Shown here: positions 26,015-34,900 of the stretch, piece after piece
How the letters are laid out: each line of letters begins with the position of its first letter
Position numbering within the stretch: position 1 is the first letter of the stretch
Assembly (NCBI GenBank): GCA_025055975.1
Contig: JANWWM010000023.1
Location: forward strand, 1 to 42,699
DNA from: Chloroherpetonaceae bacterium
Lineage (GTDB): Bacteria > Bacteroidota > Chlorobiia > Chlorobiales > Thermochlorobacteraceae
Direction: 5' to 3'
Length of the DNA: 42,699 bases
The notes under the pieces: model-generated
Told to the model about the DNA's origin: nothing
Databases searched by the model: none
What the model saw: the letters and a program-made list of their open reading frames with translations, nothing else
Translations under genes and position numbers: made by a program

Positions 26015-26896
26015 ATGTTCGCGCCGAAAAAGGTTCTCGGACTCATTGGAAGCGAGATTTCCTACACGCTCTCGCCCTTGATGCACAACGTGGCGGCGGA
26101 AGCGTTAGGCTTGAATTACTGCTACAACGTCTTTGAAGTTCCAACGCACAACGATTTGCCCGCCGCCATCGAGGGCATTCGCGCCTTGGGCGTCGTTGGC
26201 GCGAACGTGACGATTCCCTACAAGGAGCGCGTCGTGAAACTCCTCGACGCGCTTTCCGCCGAAGCCAGCGAAATTCAAGCCGTCAACGTGATCCTCAATC
26301 GAGACGGGACGCTCATCGGCTACAACGCCGACATCTACGGCTTCGCCGAGCCGCTCAAAGCGTTCAAAAGCGAAATCGAAAAGCAAGACGTGGCGATTCT
26401 CGGTTGCGGCGGCGCGGCGCGAGCGGCGATTCAAGCGCTCAAAACCGAGTTCAATCCAGCGGGCGTCGTCATCGCGGCGCGCAACGAAGCCAGAGCCGAC
26501 GCGCTCAAAGCCGATTTCAAGCGCAAAACCAAGAGCCTCAAAATCAAGACGCTCAACGTCGCCGACCCCGAAACGCTCGCCAAATTGCGCGATTGCAAAC
26601 TCATCGTCAACGCCACGCCCGTCGGTTCGGCGCGAGCGTCGGCAAGCAAAGAAGACCTCTTTCCGCCCGACAAGGTTTGGACGAAAGACCACATCGCCTA
26701 CGACCTCGTCTATAACCCGCTCGTTACGCCATTTCTTGCTGGCGCGGCGGCGTTTGGCGCGAAAACCATTTCGGGCTTGGAAATGCTCATCCATCAAGGC
26801 GCGAAATCGTTTGAAATTTGGACGGGAAAACAAATGCCCATCGACCTTGTGCGTCAAACGCTCCTCAACGCTCTTTCGTCCGCGAAAAACGATTAA
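26015..26896 (+). CDS. aroE: Shikimate dehydrogenase
   Basis: Reduces 3-dehydroshikimate to shikimate with NADPH in aromatic amino acid synthesis. The 293 residues show the shikimate-binding YTLSPLMHN (17-25) and NVTIPYK with catalytic Lys70, plus Asn91 in AVNVI and the catalytic Asp106 in GYNADIYGF. The nucleotide-binding ILGCGGAARAA starts at 128, and the C-terminal Gln is in LIHQGAKSFEIW. Two positions differ from the commonest form: AVNVI for AVNTI/V and YNAD for xNTD. Both are conservative for the pocket but worth noting. It lies 15 bases after the TPR gene. Confidence 0.94.
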   Translation: MFAPKKVLGLIGSEISYTLSPLMHNVAAEALGLNYCYNVFEVPTHNDLPAAIEGIRALGVVGANVTIPYKERVVKLLDALSAEASEIQAVNVILNRDGTLIGYNADIYGFAEPLKAFKSEIEKQDVAILGCGGAARAAIQALKTEFNPAGVVIAARNEARADALKADFKRKTKSLKIKTLNVADPETLAKLRDCKLIVNATPVGSARASASKEDLFPPDKVWTKDHIAYDLVYNPLVTPFLAGAAAFGAKTISGLEMLIHQGAKSFEIWTGKQMPIDLVRQTLLNALSSAKND

Positions 26897-26937
26897 GCCG
26901 AGAGTTCAAGTTCAAGCTCGAAAACGCGCGTTCCGCA

Positions 26938-27327
26938 ATGCTGTTCGATGAATGCCGATACGACGGATTCAAGTTTCCAGAACCGCAGTATTTGGGCGCG
27001 AAGTTTGAGCTTCTGAGTTGGATTGCGAAGTTTATCCCAAAAAACGTAGAAGTCGCCGTCGATGGATTCGCTGGCTCGCAGAGTCATGCGGACTATCAGG
27101 CGTTTTATCACCTGCCTGAAACGTTCGTCCGACCAATGACGCGACAAATCGTTTGTCAACGCCACCAAGCGATATTCGCCGCCGCTTTGGAGCGGATTCG
27201 ACAAAAAAGCGAAGCGATCGAATCGTTTTCAAAACTCTTTGAACGAGCGACGCACATTCCGCGTGAACGACAGCGACCAGTCTTGGAAGTTGAGACGAAA
27301 TGTGGATTGGCTCAAACCTGCGATTGA
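26938..27327 (+). pseudogene. Decayed N-terminal fragment resembling a D12-class DNA adenine methylase
   Basis: The 610 bases between aroE and the receptor gene contain no intact recognised gene. From an ATG at 26938, the first about 52 codons carry two hallmarks of D12-type adenine methylases in the right order and spacing: YLGAKFELLSWIAKFIPK (the YxGxK helix) and VDGFAGSQS (the SAM-binding DxFxGSxS). After residue 52 similarity stops. The frame continues to 27327 without the expected FK-LG and NDP/SPPY-type motifs, while TND-like residues appear in another frame near 27135, consistent with frameshifts or deletion. A further open frame to about 27444 is unrecognised. I read it as a relic of a restriction-modification gene. 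Confidence 0.5.
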
Positions 27328-27506
27328 GCGGTATCTCAACGCATTTGCGCAAAAGAGTTTAGATGCGCTGAAGACGGAATTTTCATATGCGGGCAGGCGA
27401 TTTCGCTGTTTGGCGGACTGCGTTTTCGCGGTTAAGCAAAATTGACAGAAAATTTGTTTATGCGTCCGTCAGCAACTCTCTAACCCTGACAAGTTCAATC
27501 CGCAAG

Positions 27507-29804
27507 ATGCGATTCGTTTTGACCGTTGGGCTTGCAATCGTTTCGGTATCTCTGTTTTCGCAAGAACTCAAACGTGGCGCGATTGCGGGGCGCGTCTTGG
27601 ACAAAGTTACCAAAGAACCCATCGCGGGCGCGACGGCAAGAGTTCTCGGAACGGAACTTGGAGCGGTCGCCGACGCGGACGGCAAATTCACGATTCAAAA
27701 CATTCCCGTCGGCACGTATCAAATCAAGGTTTCCGCCGTGGGCTATGAAAGCGCGATTCGCTCCGACGTCGTGGTCTCGACGGCGCGTCCTTTCGTCGTG
27801 GTCGTGGAGTTGCAAGAAAAAAGCGTGGAAGGCAAAGAAGTCGAAGTCGTCGCCGATTACTTCAAGAAGCGCAAGGCGGATTCGCCCACGAGCGAACAAA
27901 ACTTTTCCTACGAGGAAATTCGGCGCTTGCCTGGGGGCTTTGAAGACGTGGTGCGAGCCGTTTCGACCTTGCCCGGCGTTTCGGTCGCAAGCGCGGGACG
28001 AAACGACTTGCTCGTGCGCGGCGGCGCGCCATCGGAAAACCTATTCCTCATCGATGGCATCGAAGTCCCCAACATCAATCACTTTGGCACGCAAGGCTTC
28101 GGCGGCGGTCCGATCGCCTTCGTGAATCTCGACTACGTGCGCGAAGTGAATTTCTCGACGGGCGGTTTCGGCGTGAAATACGGCGACAAAATTTCAAGCG
28201 TCGTGTCGCTCGAACTGCGCAACGGACGCGAAGACCGCATCGGCGGCAAGCTCAACTTGTCGGCGACGCAGTTTGGCTTCAACATCGAATCGCCAATCTC
28301 CGAAAAGGGACAGTATTTCTTTTCGGCGCGACGCAGTTACCTCGACTTCATCTTCAAAGCGGCGGGCTTTTCCTTCGTGCCCGAATACTACGACTTTCTC
28401 GGCAAAGCCACCTACAATCTTGGCGGCGGCAACGAAATCAGCGCGCTCGGCATCGGCGTAATTGACAACGTCAGGCTCTTCAACGATACGCCCGACCAAC
28501 GCTTCAACAATTCCCGACTGCTCGACAACACGCAATATCAACTCATCGGCGGCGTTTCGTGGAAAAAAGTTTTCAAGGGCGGATTCGTCTCGACAACGCT
28601 CGGACGGACGCGCATTGACTACCGATTCCAGCAGCGCGATTCGCTTCAAAATCCGTTTTTCCGCAACAACTCCATTGAAGACGAACTCAATCTCCGAAGC
28701 GACGCGACGATTTCCATTGGCAAAGAGACCGAACTTTCCTTCGGCGCGCAAGCCAAAACCATCGGTTTCGACGCGGACGTGTTCTTGAAGGCGCAAAACG
28801 CCAACATCGTCCTCGTCGAGAAAAAACTGAACGATCGCTTCTACAAAGGCGCGCTCTACGGTCAAGTTCTGCAACGCTTCGGGCGGTTGACGGCGACGCT
28901 GGGCGGCAGAGTGGATTATTTCGATGGCGTCAACAAAAAATTCTATCCTGCGCCTCGCGGCTCGTTCTCGTTTGCCTTGACCGACAAAACCACGCTCAAC
29001 GCTTCGGCGGGGCGATATGCGCAAGCGCCGTCATACATCTGGCTCGTCGCCGAAGAGGCGAACCGAAATTTGAAAAACATTCAAACCAACGTGTTCGTCG
29101 CGGGCTTTGAGCAAATCGCGCAACCCGATTTGAAGTTCAGCGTCGAGGCTTATTTCAAAGACTACCGCGATTACCCCGCGAGTTTGAGCCGAACGTTTCT
29201 CACGCTCGCCAACACGGGCGCGGACTTCGGCGGAAGCGAAGATGGCTTTGCGTCGTTTGGCTTGGAGCCATTGGCGAGCTTGGGCAGAGGGCGCGCCTAC
29301 GGCGTGGAATTTTTCGTTCAGAAAAAATTGTCCGAAACTCCGTATTACGGCATCGCGTCGCTCACGATTGGCAAGTCGGAGTTTCGCGGCGCGGACGGCA
29401 AGTTCAGACCGAGCAACTTCGACCAACGCATCATTTTCAGTTTGAGCGGCGGCTATCGCTTCGACGAAAAATGGGAACTCGGCGTGAAGTTCCGCTATGC
29501 GTCGGGGCGACCTTTCACGCCCGTTGGCGCCAATGGCGACCCCAGTTACGGGTTTCGCCTCACGAATCTCGACCCCAACGCATTCAATTCGCGTCGCCTG
29601 CCCGATTTTCACGCGCTCGACATTCGCGTCGACAGGCGTTGGCAATTTTCGAGTTGGACGCTCATCACGTATTTGGACGTGCAGAACGTCTACAACCGCC
29701 GCAACGAAAATCCTCCCCGTTGGAATCCGCGAGAAAACAAAGTCGAGCGGGCAGGGGGACAAATCGGGCTGTTGCCATCGATTGGGGTCAACGCCGAGTT
29801 TTAA
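27507..29804 (+). CDS. TonB-dependent receptor-like outer-membrane protein with carboxypeptidase-regulatory-like domain
   Basis: The ATG at 27507 gives a signal peptide, MRFVLTVGLAIVSVSLFSQ; upstream codons in the frame add no hydrophobic start. Next comes a carboxypeptidase-regulatory-like beta domain (about 23-110: GAIAGRVLDKVTKEPIAGAT, DADGKFTIQNIPVGTYQIKV), typical of Bacteroidetes/Chlorobi receptors. The plug domain follows (about 125-270: LPGVSVASAGRNDLLVRGGA, ENLFLIDGIEVPNINHFG). The rest is a 22-strand-type barrel ending in Phe (GVNAEF), as outer-membrane barrels do. No separate N-terminal TonB box is clear. At 765 residues it is compact for the family. The substrate is unknown, and no SusD-like partner lies nearby, which argues against glycan import. 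Confidence 0.88.
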   Translation: MRFVLTVGLAIVSVSLFSQELKRGAIAGRVLDKVTKEPIAGATARVLGTELGAVADADGKFTIQNIPVGTYQIKVSAVGYESAIRSDVVVSTARPFVVVVELQEKSVEGKEVEVVADYFKKRKADSPTSEQNFSYEEIRRLPGGFEDVVRAVSTLPGVSVASAGRNDLLVRGGAPSENLFLIDGIEVPNINHFGTQGFGGGPIAFVNLDYVREVNFSTGGFGVKYGDKISSVVSLELRNGREDRIGGKLNLSATQFGFNIESPISEKGQYFFSARRSYLDFIFKAAGFSFVPEYYDFLGKATYNLGGGNEISALGIGVIDNVRLFNDTPDQRFNNSRLLDNTQYQLIGGVSWKKVFKGGFVSTTLGRTRIDYRFQQRDSLQNPFFRNNSIEDELNLRSDATISIGKETELSFGAQAKTIGFDADVFLKAQNANIVLVEKKLNDRFYKGALYGQVLQRFGRLTATLGGRVDYFDGVNKKFYPAPRGSFSFALTDKTTLNASAGRYAQAPSYIWLVAEEANRNLKNIQTNVFVAGFEQIAQPDLKFSVEAYFKDYRDYPASLSRTFLTLANTGADFGGSEDGFASFGLEPLASLGRGRAYGVEFFVQKKLSETPYYGIASLTIGKSEFRGADGKFRPSNFDQRIIFSLSGGYRFDEKWELGVKFRYASGRPFTPVGANGDPSYGFRLTNLDPNAFNSRRLPDFHALDIRVDRRWQFSSWTLITYLDVQNVYNRRNENPPRWNPRENKVERAGGQIGLLPSIGVNAEF

Positions 29805-29875
29805 GCTTCGCGGAACGATGTTGCAAGGCGCGTCGTTTCGGTAACGATTTTCATTAACAAAAAGCGTTTTAAGCG

Positions 29876-30610
29876 ATGCCGACTCGAAGAGAAGTCCTCA
29901 AAACCACGGCGCTCGCCTTGGGCGGAATCGCGTTGGGCTTGAACGCTTGTTCCGACCAAAAGCAATCTTCGCAATCTTCTTCAAAACAAAATCAAACGCA
30001 AACAATGACGCACACGCTTCCTGAACTGCCTTACGCGCCAACCGCGCTCGAGCCGCACATCTCGGCGAAAACGCTCGAGTTCCACCACGGCAAACATCAC
30101 AAAGCCTACGTGGACAATCTCAACAAGCTCATCGCGGGCACGGAACTCGAGAACAAAACGCTCGAAGAGGTCGTGATGGCTTCGGCGAAAGATCCAAACA
30201 AAGTCGGAATCTTCAACAACGCCGCGCAAGTTTGGAACCACACGTTCTATTGGCGCTCGATGAAGCCCAACGGCGGCGGCGAACCGACGGGCAAGTTGAT
30301 GGATAAAATCAAGGAAGATTTCGGCGATTTCGGAAAGTTCAAAGAGGAATTCAAGAACGCGGGCGTTACCCAATTCGGTTCGGGCTGGGCGTGGCTCGTC
30401 TTGGACGGCGGCAAACTCAAAGTAACCAAAACGCCCAACGCCGATATGCCGCTCGTGCACGGTCAAACGCCCTTGCTCACGATGGACGTGTGGGAACATG
30501 CCTACTACCTCGACTACCAAAATCGCCGTCCCGATTACGCGCAAACCTTCATCGATAAGCTCATCAATTGGGACTTCGTCGCCGCGAACTTCGAAGCGGC
30601 GATGAAGTGA
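29876..30610 (+). CDS. sodB: Iron superoxide dismutase with Tat-type lipoprotein signal
   Basis: Converts superoxide to hydrogen peroxide and oxygen. Metal ligands are H70, H122, D204 and H208 (in [16 protein letters not shown] and DVWEHAYY). [11 protein letters not shown] and PNADMPL match the Fe-type (Gln from the former, Ala in the latter) rather than the Mn-type. Before the enzyme are about 45 extra residues: the twin-arginine motif TRREVLK at 3-9, a hydrophobic run, the lipobox LNAC with Cys25, and a Ser/Gln-rich linker. This predicts export of the folded protein and lipid anchoring outside the cytoplasm. An internal Met44 could also give a cytosolic form. A hairpin terminator follows the stop. 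Confidence 0.93.
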   Translation: MPTRREVLKTTALALGGIALGLNACSDQKQSSQSSSKQNQTQTMTHTLPELPYAPTALEPHISAKTLEFHHGKHHKAYVDNLNKLIAGTELENKTLEEVVMASAKDPNKVGIFNNAAQVWNHTFYWRSMKPNGGGEPTGKLMDKIKEDFGDFGKFKEEFKNAGVTQFGSGWAWLVLDGGKLKVTKTPNADMPLVHGQTPLLTMDVWEHAYYLDYQNRRPDYAQTFIDKLINWDFVAANFEAAMK

Positions 30611-30631
30611 GCCAAAGCGTCAGACCAAACG

Positions 30632-30658
30632 AAAGGGCGGAGAAAATTCCGCCTTTTT
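30632..30658. terminator. Rho-independent terminator after sodB
   Basis: GGCGGA (30636-30641), loop GAAAAT, TCCGCC (30648-30653), with flanking A-T pairs and a downstream run of five T. It lies between sodB and the convergent sensor kinase gene and may act in both directions because the left flank is A-rich. Confidence 0.85.
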
Positions 30659-30686
30659 CGTTTTCGGGCGCGACGCGAAAAATCGC

Positions 30687-31859
30687 TCACGCCGATTTGG
30701 GCAGTTTGATTCGAAACGTCGAGCCTTTGCCGACCTCGCTGTGTTTGAGAATCAATTTGCCTTTGTGATAATCTTCGACGATGCGTTTGGCGAGCGAAAG
30801 CCCCAAGCCCCAGCCCCGCGATTTCGTGGTGAAGCCCGCCTTGAAAATGTCCTTGCGATGTTTGCTTTCGATGCCTTTTCCCGTGTCGGAAATGTCGATG
30901 CAGACGAACTTGCCCTCTTCGCCGACGCTTGCGGCGATTTTGCCCGTTTTGCCTTGAATGGCATCGATGCCGTTTTTGACGATGTTTTCAATGACCCACT
31001 CGAAAAGTTCGCGGTTCATCGGGACGCGAAGGTCGGGCGCGTCGTTCAGCTCAAGCTCAATGCTTTTGCCCATCTGCGGAATGCGACTGCGATAATAGTT
31101 GAACATCGAAGCGATGACTTCGTTCACGCTTTCCTCTTTCAAACTCACCTTTGAGCCGATTTTGGAAAAGCGCGTGGCGACGCGGTTCAAACGCTTCAGA
31201 TCGGTTTGCATTTCGAAGATGATTTGCGCTTGCTTTTCGGGATTGTCGCTCGCGGTTTTCAAGAGTTCGATCCAGCCCATCAGGCTTGAAATGGGCGTGC
31301 CGAGTTGATGCGCGGTTTCTTTGGAGAGCGCGATCCAAAGCAAAGATTGTTCGTTGCGACGAATCGCGCTGAAACTGAAATAAGCGATGACGATGAACAC
31401 GCCCGCCGCAACGCTCGAAAGAATCGGCGCGAGTCGCAACGCCTTCACCAAGTCGGAATCGCCGTAATGCACGTATTGCAAGACCATCGTGTCAAGCTTG
31501 ACGGCGACAGGCTCGTATTGCGCGTCCAACTCGATGCGCTTTTTCTCCAAAAATTCTCTCACAAACGCCTCGCCTTTGGACGAATCGACCGCGATGTTGC
31601 GAATCGTGCTGGGGTTCATTTGCGCGTCGGTGAGCATCGCGGGAAAATCGATGACCGTTACGATCTCGTTGAAGATGAAGGAAATTTCCTGCGGATTTTC
31701 AAGCTCAATGAGCAAGTTGAGCGATTTGACCCAGAGGTCGACCTTTTGCCGCTGTTGCTCCCTGATGGCATCGATGACCTTTTGCGTGAAGAGAAAAAAG
31801 ACGATGGCGCCAAGCGCGGCGGAGAAGAGAAAGAACCCTTTGATGACGCTGTTTTTCAT
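30687..31859 (-). CDS. Membrane-bound sensor histidine kinase (orphan)
   Basis: A 390-residue kinase with two membrane helices (about 7-26 and 143-165) enclosing an extracytoplasmic sensor domain of about 115 residues without a known fold. The phospho-acceptor is H184 in SKETAHQLGTPISSLMGW. The ATPase domain has the N box (ENIVKNGIDAI), the G1 box (DTGKGI) and the G2 box (GWGLGLSLAKRIVEDY). The ATG at 31859 is chosen because the frame's earlier codons add a basic, non-hydrophobic piece. No response regulator is directly adjacent; the nearest is the single-domain receiver at 35991. The signal sensed is unknown. Confidence 0.9.
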   Translation of the reverse strand: MKNSVIKGFFLFSAALGAIVFFLFTQKVIDAIREQQRQKVDLWVKSLNLLIELENPQEISFIFNEIVTVIDFPAMLTDAQMNPSTIRNIAVDSSKGEAFVREFLEKKRIELDAQYEPVAVKLDTMVLQYVHYGDSDLVKALRLAPILSSVAAGVFIVIAYFSFSAIRRNEQSLLWIALSKETAHQLGTPISSLMGWIELLKTASDNPEKQAQIIFEMQTDLKRLNRVATRFSKIGSKVSLKEESVNEVIASMFNYYRSRIPQMGKSIELELNDAPDLRVPMNRELFEWVIENIVKNGIDAIQGKTGKIAASVGEEGKFVCIDISDTGKGIESKHRKDIFKAGFTTKSRGWGLGLSLAKRIVEDYHKGKLILKHSEVGKGSTFRIKLPKSA

Positions 31860-31907
31860 TGAACGGAAAGAGTTAAGAAAGAGCGTTGCGAATTTGCGTC
31901 GCGTTTG

Positions 31908-31941
31908 AACAAACAAAAAAGGGCGAGAACGCTCTCGCCCC
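31908..31941 (-). terminator. Rho-independent terminator of the T9SS cargo gene
   Basis: GGGCGAGA, loop ACGC, TCTCGCCC (31921-31940) is a perfect 8-base stem. Read on the minus strand it is followed by TTTTTTGTTTGTTC, a classic intrinsic terminator, 23 bases after the stop codon of the cargo gene at 31964. Confidence 0.92.
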
Positions 31942-31963
31942 GAAGAACCGAAACGCTCGCGGA

Positions 31964-34900
31964 TTACTTGACGAGCAGCATTTTCTTCGTCTCCGCGAAT
32001 GAACCCGCTTGCAAGCGATAGAAATAAACGCCGCTCGCAAGATTTGCCGCGTTGAAGTTGACGCTGTAAGCGCCCGCTGATTGTCGCTCGTCGACGAGCG
32101 TAGCGACCTTTCTGCCCAAGACGTCAAAGACTTCCAACTTCACGTCGCTCGTCGCGGGAAGTTGATAGGCGATGGTCGTCGCTGGGTTAAACGGGTTCGG
32201 ATAGTTTTGCGCGAGCTTGAACGACTGCGGTTTGTCCAAAGCCTTGTCGCCAACATTTGCGGTCGGAATCGCCGAAGGTTGATACTTGACGATCATTCCG
32301 TTTGCGCCGCACGCCCAACCGTTGCGCTCGTTGGCAAAGATGAGGAAGTTCAGTCCCGTGATGGTGGAAGGAATTGGCTCTGGAAGCCAGTTGTTGCCGT
32401 TGTCGGTGGATTTCAAGATGCTGTTCGAGGTCGTTACATACAGCTCGTTGGTGTTTGGTCGAGCGGCGATGGCGGTCGGAATGGATTGCAAGCCGGGCGT
32501 TGGATTGAAGAACGACGCGCCGCCATCGGTCGAGCGTCGAACCGTCGGCGTGGCTTGTTGCATCGTTACGAAAACATCGTTTGCGTTAAAGGCGGCGATG
32601 TTGATGTTGAATGCCGTGCCTTGCGGAAGCGTCGTGAACGACCACGAGTTGCCGCCGTCGGTGGTGCGATAGACGCGAGAGGGCGACGTTTGCGGACTGT
32701 TGCCAATCACGCCCGTGAACCAGCCCACGTTTTCGTTGAGGAAGAACATTCCAGAGTTTTGCCCATACTCGATGTCCGTGCCTTGCTGGAACGCATTTGG
32801 CGTGTTGGTGAGCGTCCAAGTCGCGCCCGCGTCAGTCGTTTTGTAGACGGGCCAACGCAAGTCGGGCGCAGGACCGTGGTCGCCTTGCGCGTAGCCGACT
32901 TGCGGGCTAACGAACAAGATGCGGTTCAAAAAGGTATTGACGGGCGGAGGCCATATCACTTGCGTCCAAGTCGTTCCGCCGTTGGTCGTGCGGTAGGCTG
33001 TGCCGTTATCGAAGCCCACGACGGCGATTTGACTCGAAGCCGCGCCAATCGTGAAAGCGGGACGAGAGTTCGGCAGATTGCCCGTCGCGTCGAACCATGT
33101 GGCGCCGCCGTTGGTCGAGCGCATCACGCGCGTCGGTCCGCTTGTGAGCGAGACGCTTCCCACCGCCCAGATGTTGAGCGTATCCGAACCGCCCGCGAGC
33201 GCGACCTCGTTGATTTGATACGATGCCATCTGCGAGGCGGGCGTTTGACGAATCCAATCGCTTTCGCGCAAGAGCAGGTTGAACTCTTGTCGCGCAACGC
33301 CCTGCGAGTTCTGCGCTTGAATGATGATGCGATATGTGCCCAAAGGCGCGGTTTGCGGATTCCAAGTGAGCGCGCCCGTCGCGGCGTTGAGCGTCATGCC
33401 TTGCGGACCGTTCAAGAGCGAAAGCGTGGGCGTGGGATTGCCCGCGGCGATGACGGTGTAGGAGAAAGGCACGCCGCGAATGGCGAACGTCGGCGGCGTT
33501 GAAACGAAAACGGGAGCAAAAAGCGCGGGCGTGGCATTGACGATTAAGCCCACCTGTTGAAGCGCGCCCGTATTGCCCGCGGCGCGGTCCGAAACCGTAA
33601 CCGTCCAATCGCCGCTAATCGCTTCGCCGAAGAACGCGAAACTATCGGGCGCGGGACGGAAATAGCCGATGAGGTTCGGATTGGTTTGCGTCGTTCCGAT
33701 GGACGTGGTAGCGAGATTTTCGAGCGCGATGTGCGCGCGTTGCGCCGTCGAGGCGCCCGTCGTCGCGCCTGAACGATTGACGAGCGTGCGTCTCGTCCCC
33801 GTCGGTGATTGAAGCGTAACGACAAGGTCGCCCAAACGAGCGTGAGTGGTCGAAAGGCTCAACGCCACATAGTTCACGAAACCTCCGCCCGTAAGGTTGA
33901 GCGTAACGCTCACGCCTACGGAATCATTGTCGGGAATCGAGAGCAAGTTCAAGTTTTGGTATTGCGCGATGCCTTCGAGGACGGACGTAACGGCGCTATA
34001 TGCGTCGGCGCGTCCGAAGCCGAAGACGGGGTCAACGCCCGCCGTGCCCAAGTCCACCGCCGTGTTGCGAATGATGTTGCGCACCGTTGCGGCGTTCAAA
34101 TTGCGGTTGGCGGAGCGCATCAAGGCGGCAATGCCCGCCACGTGCGGCGCGGAAGCCGACGTGCCTTCGAAAATCGTTGGAAAACCGCCGTTGCCCGTTA
34201 CGCGCGCGCCATCGAAGCTCGTGATGTCGGGCTTGTTGCGCACTTCCAAAAGGTTTGGATAGCCGCCGTTGTAAATCGTAACGGGACCGCGCGCGCTGTA
34301 AGAGCGAATCGTAGAGGGCGAGCCAGTCGTTGCGGTAGTGCCCGCATCGACCGCCGCGCATCCAAGCGCGCCAGTTGCCGCCGCATGTCCGCCCGTGTTG
34401 GCGACTTGCGGCGCGGCAGGCGAAGAAAGGCTGACCGACGCCGTGCCCGCAAACGAGCGATAGAAAATTTTGAACGGCACGGGATTGCCGCTTTTCAAAT
34501 GCACGATGGCGCGATACGTGCCGCCCGCGTTGATGAGCGCGAACTCCAACGGATCTTGCGTGCCGTTTTGCGTGCTCGTGCCGCTGGCGACGATCGTGTT
34601 GTTGTTCGCATCGACGATGTAAAGGTCATAGTCGTTGCTCGATGCGCCAAACGCATCAGCCCACTGCAATTCAACTGAAACGCGGAAGCCTGCGGGCGCG
34701 GTGAAGGTTTGATTGTCGTCGGGCGAGGCTTGCGTGCCAAAGTTGTGAACCGTTCCGACAAGTTGCGTCAAGGTTTGCGGCGACATTCCAACATAGAGGT
34801 CGGTCGAATAGGTTTCAAGATTGTTGTTGCCCGCCGAAACGGTATAAACCACGTCGTTCACGGTGGCGACCTGGTTGATTTTCTGCGCGATGGGACCGTC

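Noticed and set aside
26893..27204. A 103-codon minus-strand frame across the methylase relic
   Set aside because: The plus-strand reading keeps two ordered methylase motifs, while the minus reading has none that I recognise. A TNDL string in it is a coincidence.
27442..27460. TTGACA before the TonB-dependent receptor gene as a -35 box
   Set aside because: No -10-like hexamer lies 16-18 bases downstream; TATGCG is too close. I did not call a promoter.
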